This document shows, piece after piece, positions 61,897-64,000 of a stretch of 64,000 nucleotides of DNA; positions within the stretch are counted from its first letter, which is position 1; the number at the start of each line of letters is the position of its first letter. The notes beneath the pieces are model-generated. The model made no database searches and was not told the DNA's origin. It saw only the letters and a program-made list of their open reading frames with translations. The stretch comes from Azospirillum formosense (lineage in GTDB: Bacteria > Pseudomonadota > Alphaproteobacteria > Azospirillales > Azospirillaceae), in NCBI RefSeq assembly GCF_040500525.1, contig NZ_CP159404.1, positions 649,001-713,000 of the forward strand. Reading direction: 5' to 3'. The position numbers and the translations under genes are program-made.

Positions 61897-63470
61897 GCGG
61901 CGTAAAAATCCCGGGCGCGAAAATCCCGGGCGCGGAAATGCTGGTCCGGACGCTGATGGCGAACGGCGTCGACACCTGCTTCGCGAACCCCGGCACGTCG
62001 GAGCTGCACGCGCTCGCCGCCTTCGACAGCATGCCCGGCGCGCGCTGCGTCCCGACGCTGTTCGAAGGCGTGGCGACCGGCGCGGCTGACGGCTACGCCC
62101 GCATGACCGACCGGCCGGCGGCGACGCTGCTGCACCTGGGGCCGGGGCTGGCGAACGGTCTCGCCAACCTGCACAACGCCCGGCGCGCCCGCGTGCCGAT
62201 GGTCAACATCGTCGGCGACCACGCGACGTGGCACCGCGGCGTCGACGCGCCGCTGACCTCCGACGTGGAAGGCTTGGCAAAGCCCATGTCGGCCTGGGTG
62301 CGCACGGTGCCGGACGCCGCCTCGGTCGCCGCGGACACGGCGGAGGCCATCCGCGCCGCGCTGACCCCGCCCTGCGGCGTGTCCACCCTGATCCTGCCGT
62401 CGGACTCCTCCTGGGACGACACGGCGGCGGCGGAGCCGATCATCGTGGAGCCGCCCGTCCCCGCCGCCCCGGACGCCGAGGCGCTGCGCGCCGCCGCCGA
62501 CGCCCTGCGAAGCGGGGAGCGGGTGGTGGTCCTGCTGAACGGCCGCGCCACGCGCGCGGAGGGGCTGGCGCTGGCCGGGCAAATCGCCGCCGCGACCGGC
62601 GCCAAACTCTACGCCCACACCGGCGCCACCCGCATCGAGCGCGGGGCGGGCCGCGTGACGGTGGAGCGCTTCCCCTACCCCATCGACCTCGGCATCGCCG
62701 CGCTGGCCGGGGCCAAGCACGTCGTCCTGATCGGTTCGGGGGAGCCGGTCGGCTTCTTCGGCTACCCCGACAAGCCCAGCCGTCTGGCGCCGGAGGACTG
62801 CCGCATCCACACCGTCGCCCCGCCGGGCAGCGACGCCCTGGCCGCCCTGCGCTGGCTGGTCGAGGCGGTGGGCGCCGCCGGCACGCCGGCTCCGGCGCAG
62901 CCGCTCGCCCCGCCCTCCCCGGCGACCGGCGCTCTCACCGCCGACAGCGTCGGGCAGTCGCTGGCCGCCCTGCTGCCGGAGGGCGCCATCGTGGTGGACG
63001 AGGGGATTTCCTCCAGCCCGATGGTCTACACGGCCTGCGCCGGGGCGCGCCCGCACGACTGGCTGACCATCACCGGCGGGGCCATCGGCATCGGCATGCC
63101 GCTGGCGCTGGGTGCGGCCATCGCCTGCCCCGACCGCAAGGTGGTGACCGTGCAGGCGGACGGCAGCGGCATGTACACGCTCCAGGCCCTGTGGAGCCAG
63201 GCGCGCGAGCAGGCCGACGTGGTGACGATCATCTTCGCCAACCGCCGCTACGGCATCCTGCAGTGGGAACTGGGCAACCTCGGCTTCCGCGACATGGGGC
63301 CGAACGCCCGCAACTGCACGGAGCTGGGCCGCCCCGACCTCGACTGGGTGGCGCTCGCCCGCGGCATGGGGGTGGAGGGCGGACAGGCCACCGACGCGGA
63401 GAGCTTCAACCGCCTGCTGTCGGCCGCCTTCGCCCGCAAGGGCCCCTTCCTGATCGAAGCGGTGATCTGA
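61893..63470 (+). CDS. ThDP-dependent enzyme (acetolactate synthase/benzoylformate decarboxylase family)
   Basis: A 525-aa ThDP enzyme. Catalytic Glu58 lies in PTLFEGVATGAADGYARM, and NPGTSELHAL marks the pyrimidine-binding domain. The C-terminal diphosphate domain has GGAIGIGMPLALGAAIA and ADGSGMYTLQALWSQAREQADVVTIIFANR (GDG motif with Ala for the first Gly). Such proteins decarboxylate or condense 2-keto acids. The N-terminus holds a tandem KIPGAKIPGA from a 15-base duplication. It is coupled to the HDAC-like gene by an ATGA overlap. Confidence 0.85.
   Translation: MSGVKIPGAKIPGAEMLVRTLMANGVDTCFANPGTSELHALAAFDSMPGARCVPTLFEGVATGAADGYARMTDRPAATLLHLGPGLANGLANLHNARRARVPMVNIVGDHATWHRGVDAPLTSDVEGLAKPMSAWVRTVPDAASVAADTAEAIRAALTPPCGVSTLILPSDSSWDDTAAAEPIIVEPPVPAAPDAEALRAAADALRSGERVVVLLNGRATRAEGLALAGQIAAATGAKLYAHTGATRIERGAGRVTVERFPYPIDLGIAALAGAKHVVLIGSGEPVGFFGYPDKPSRLAPEDCRIHTVAPPGSDALAALRWLVEAVGAAGTPAPAQPLAPPSPATGALTADSVGQSLAALLPEGAIVVDEGISSSPMVYTACAGARPHDWLTITGGAIGIGMPLALGAAIACPDRKVVTVQADGSGMYTLQALWSQAREQADVVTIIFANRRYGILQWELGNLGFRDMGPNARNCTELGRPDLDWVALARGMGVEGGQATDAESFNRLLSAAFARKGPFLIEAVI
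61905..61934 (+). repeat. 15-base in-frame tandem duplication
   Basis: AAAATCCCGGGCGCG occurs twice head to tail at codons 5-14 of the ThDP gene and adds five residues (KIPGA) without breaking the frame. Confidence 0.9.
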
Positions 63471-63485
63471 CGGACAACACCATCC

Positions 63486-63510
63486 CCCTCGCCCCCTCAC
63501 GGGGCGGGGG
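63486..63510. repeat. Palindromic intergenic element (copy 4)
   Basis: CCCTCGCCCC and GGGGCGGGGG pair, with one G-T wobble, around CTCAC, between the ThDP gene and the next gene of the operon. Confidence 0.65.
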
Positions 63511-63530
63511 AGGAGACAAGGGAGGACAAC

Positions 63531-64000
63531 ATGACGACGCCCAAGAAGAGCGCGCGCAAAGTCATCATCACCTGCGCGGTCACCGGCTCCATCCACACGC
63601 CCAGCATGTCGCCGCACCTGCCGGTGACGCCGGACCAGATCGCGTCGGAGGCCATCGCCGCGGTGGAGGCCGGGGCGGCCATCGTCCACCTGCACGCCCG
63701 CGACCCGGAGACCGGCCGCCCGACCCAGGACCCGGAGCTGTTCCAGCGCTTCCTGCCGCGCATCAAGCAGGCGACGAAGGCCGTTGTGAACATCACCACC
63801 GGCGGCAGCGCCGCCATGACGGTGGAAGACCGGCTGCGCCCCGCCGCGCAGTTCCAGCCGGAAGTCGCGTCGCTCAACATGGGCTCGATGAATTTCGGCC
63901 TGTTTCCCATGCTGAACCGCTTCAGCGAGTTCCAGCACGACTGGGAGCGCACCTATCTGGAAAACAGCCGCGACCTCGTGTTCAAGAACACCTTCAAGGA
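63531..64000 (+). CDS. Beta-keto acid cleavage enzyme (BKACE/DUF849), N-terminal part
   Basis: The first 156 residues of a gene cut by the window end. GGAGG lies six bases before the ATG. The start KVIITCAVTGSIHTPSMSPHLPVTP, the zinc motif VHLHARDPETGRPTQD and VVNITTGGSAAMTVEDRL are characteristic of the BKACE family, which joins a beta-keto acid with acetyl-CoA to give acetoacetate and a CoA ester; the founding member acts in lysine fermentation (Kce). It is the last visible gene of the LysR-flanked operon, 60 bases after the ThDP gene. Confidence 0.88.
   Translation, partial: MTTPKKSARKVIITCAVTGSIHTPSMSPHLPVTPDQIASEAIAAVEAGAAIVHLHARDPETGRPTQDPELFQRFLPRIKQATKAVVNITTGGSAAMTVEDRLRPAAQFQPEVASLNMGSMNFGLFPMLNRFSEFQHDWERTYLENSRDLVFKNTFK

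Overview
The window looks like part of the genome of a high-GC alphaproteobacterium of the Azospirillum/Rhodospirillales type. This is inferred from the very GC-rich third codon positions, the style of the hybrid sensor kinases and LuxR/UhpA-type regulators, the BON protein with a SWFGDEDA motif, RNase J, and the C-rich intergenic palindromes. No rRNA, tRNA, CRISPR array, insertion sequence or phage gene was seen. Species cannot be fixed from the sequence alone.

Layout. (1) 1-7.6 kb: tail of an unknown gene, a structured leader, a PotABCD-type ABC importer operon, then a convergent 5-hydroxyisourate hydrolase (uraH) that diverges from an MFS transporter/amidase pair, suggesting nitrogen-compound scavenging. 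(2) 7.7-21 kb: a large hybrid histidine kinase, a small basic protein behind a near-consensus promoter, a patatin-like protein, a methyltransferase, two small unknown genes, an RNase J variant, a Tyr/Gly/Arg-rich BON-domain protein, a GH15 glycosidase and a secreted beta-helix protein. (3) 21.4-25.3 kb: four paralogous LuxR/UhpA-like regulators. All four lack the receiver phospho-acceptor aspartate, and one also lacks its DNA-binding domain. (4) 25.4-45.4 kb: a Wzx/Wzy-type exopolysaccharide locus on both strands. The minus strand carries nucleotide-sugar enzymes (Ugd, UDP-xylose synthase, three other SDRs), a polyprenyl-phosphate sugar-1-phosphate transferase, a WecG-type GT and a GT4. The plus strand carries a Wzc-type tyrosine autokinase, an oxidoreductase-epimerase fusion, flippase, GT4, polymerase and GT4, mostly joined by ATGA overlaps. 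(5) 45.5-50.4 kb: a WecE-type aminotransferase preceded by a decayed WbqC-like pseudogene, and a 937-residue beta-helix protein with two calcium-dependent xylan-binding-like modules. Its helix domain is paralogous to the beta-helix protein at 19.6 kb. (6) 50.7-64 kb: a LysR gene divergent from a long catabolic operon: M20 deacylase, dipeptide-type ABC importer, ketopantoate-reductase-like protein, N-carbamoyl amino acid/allantoate-type hydrolase, HDAC-like amidohydrolase, ThDP enzyme and a beta-keto acid cleavage enzyme cut by the window end.

How the parts may work together (inference). Regions 3-5 look like one surface-polysaccharide module: unusual regulators, the synthesis machinery, and two related beta-helix proteins that may bind or trim the polymer. 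Ugd plus UDP-xylose synthase point to glucuronate or xylose in the polymer, and the large beta-helix protein carries xylan-binding-like modules. No Wza-type outer-membrane exporter or cognate phosphatase lies in the window. Region 6 looks like uptake and stepwise hydrolysis of an N-acylated or N-carbamoylated compound feeding a beta-keto acid cleavage step. Its substrate cannot be read from the sequence.
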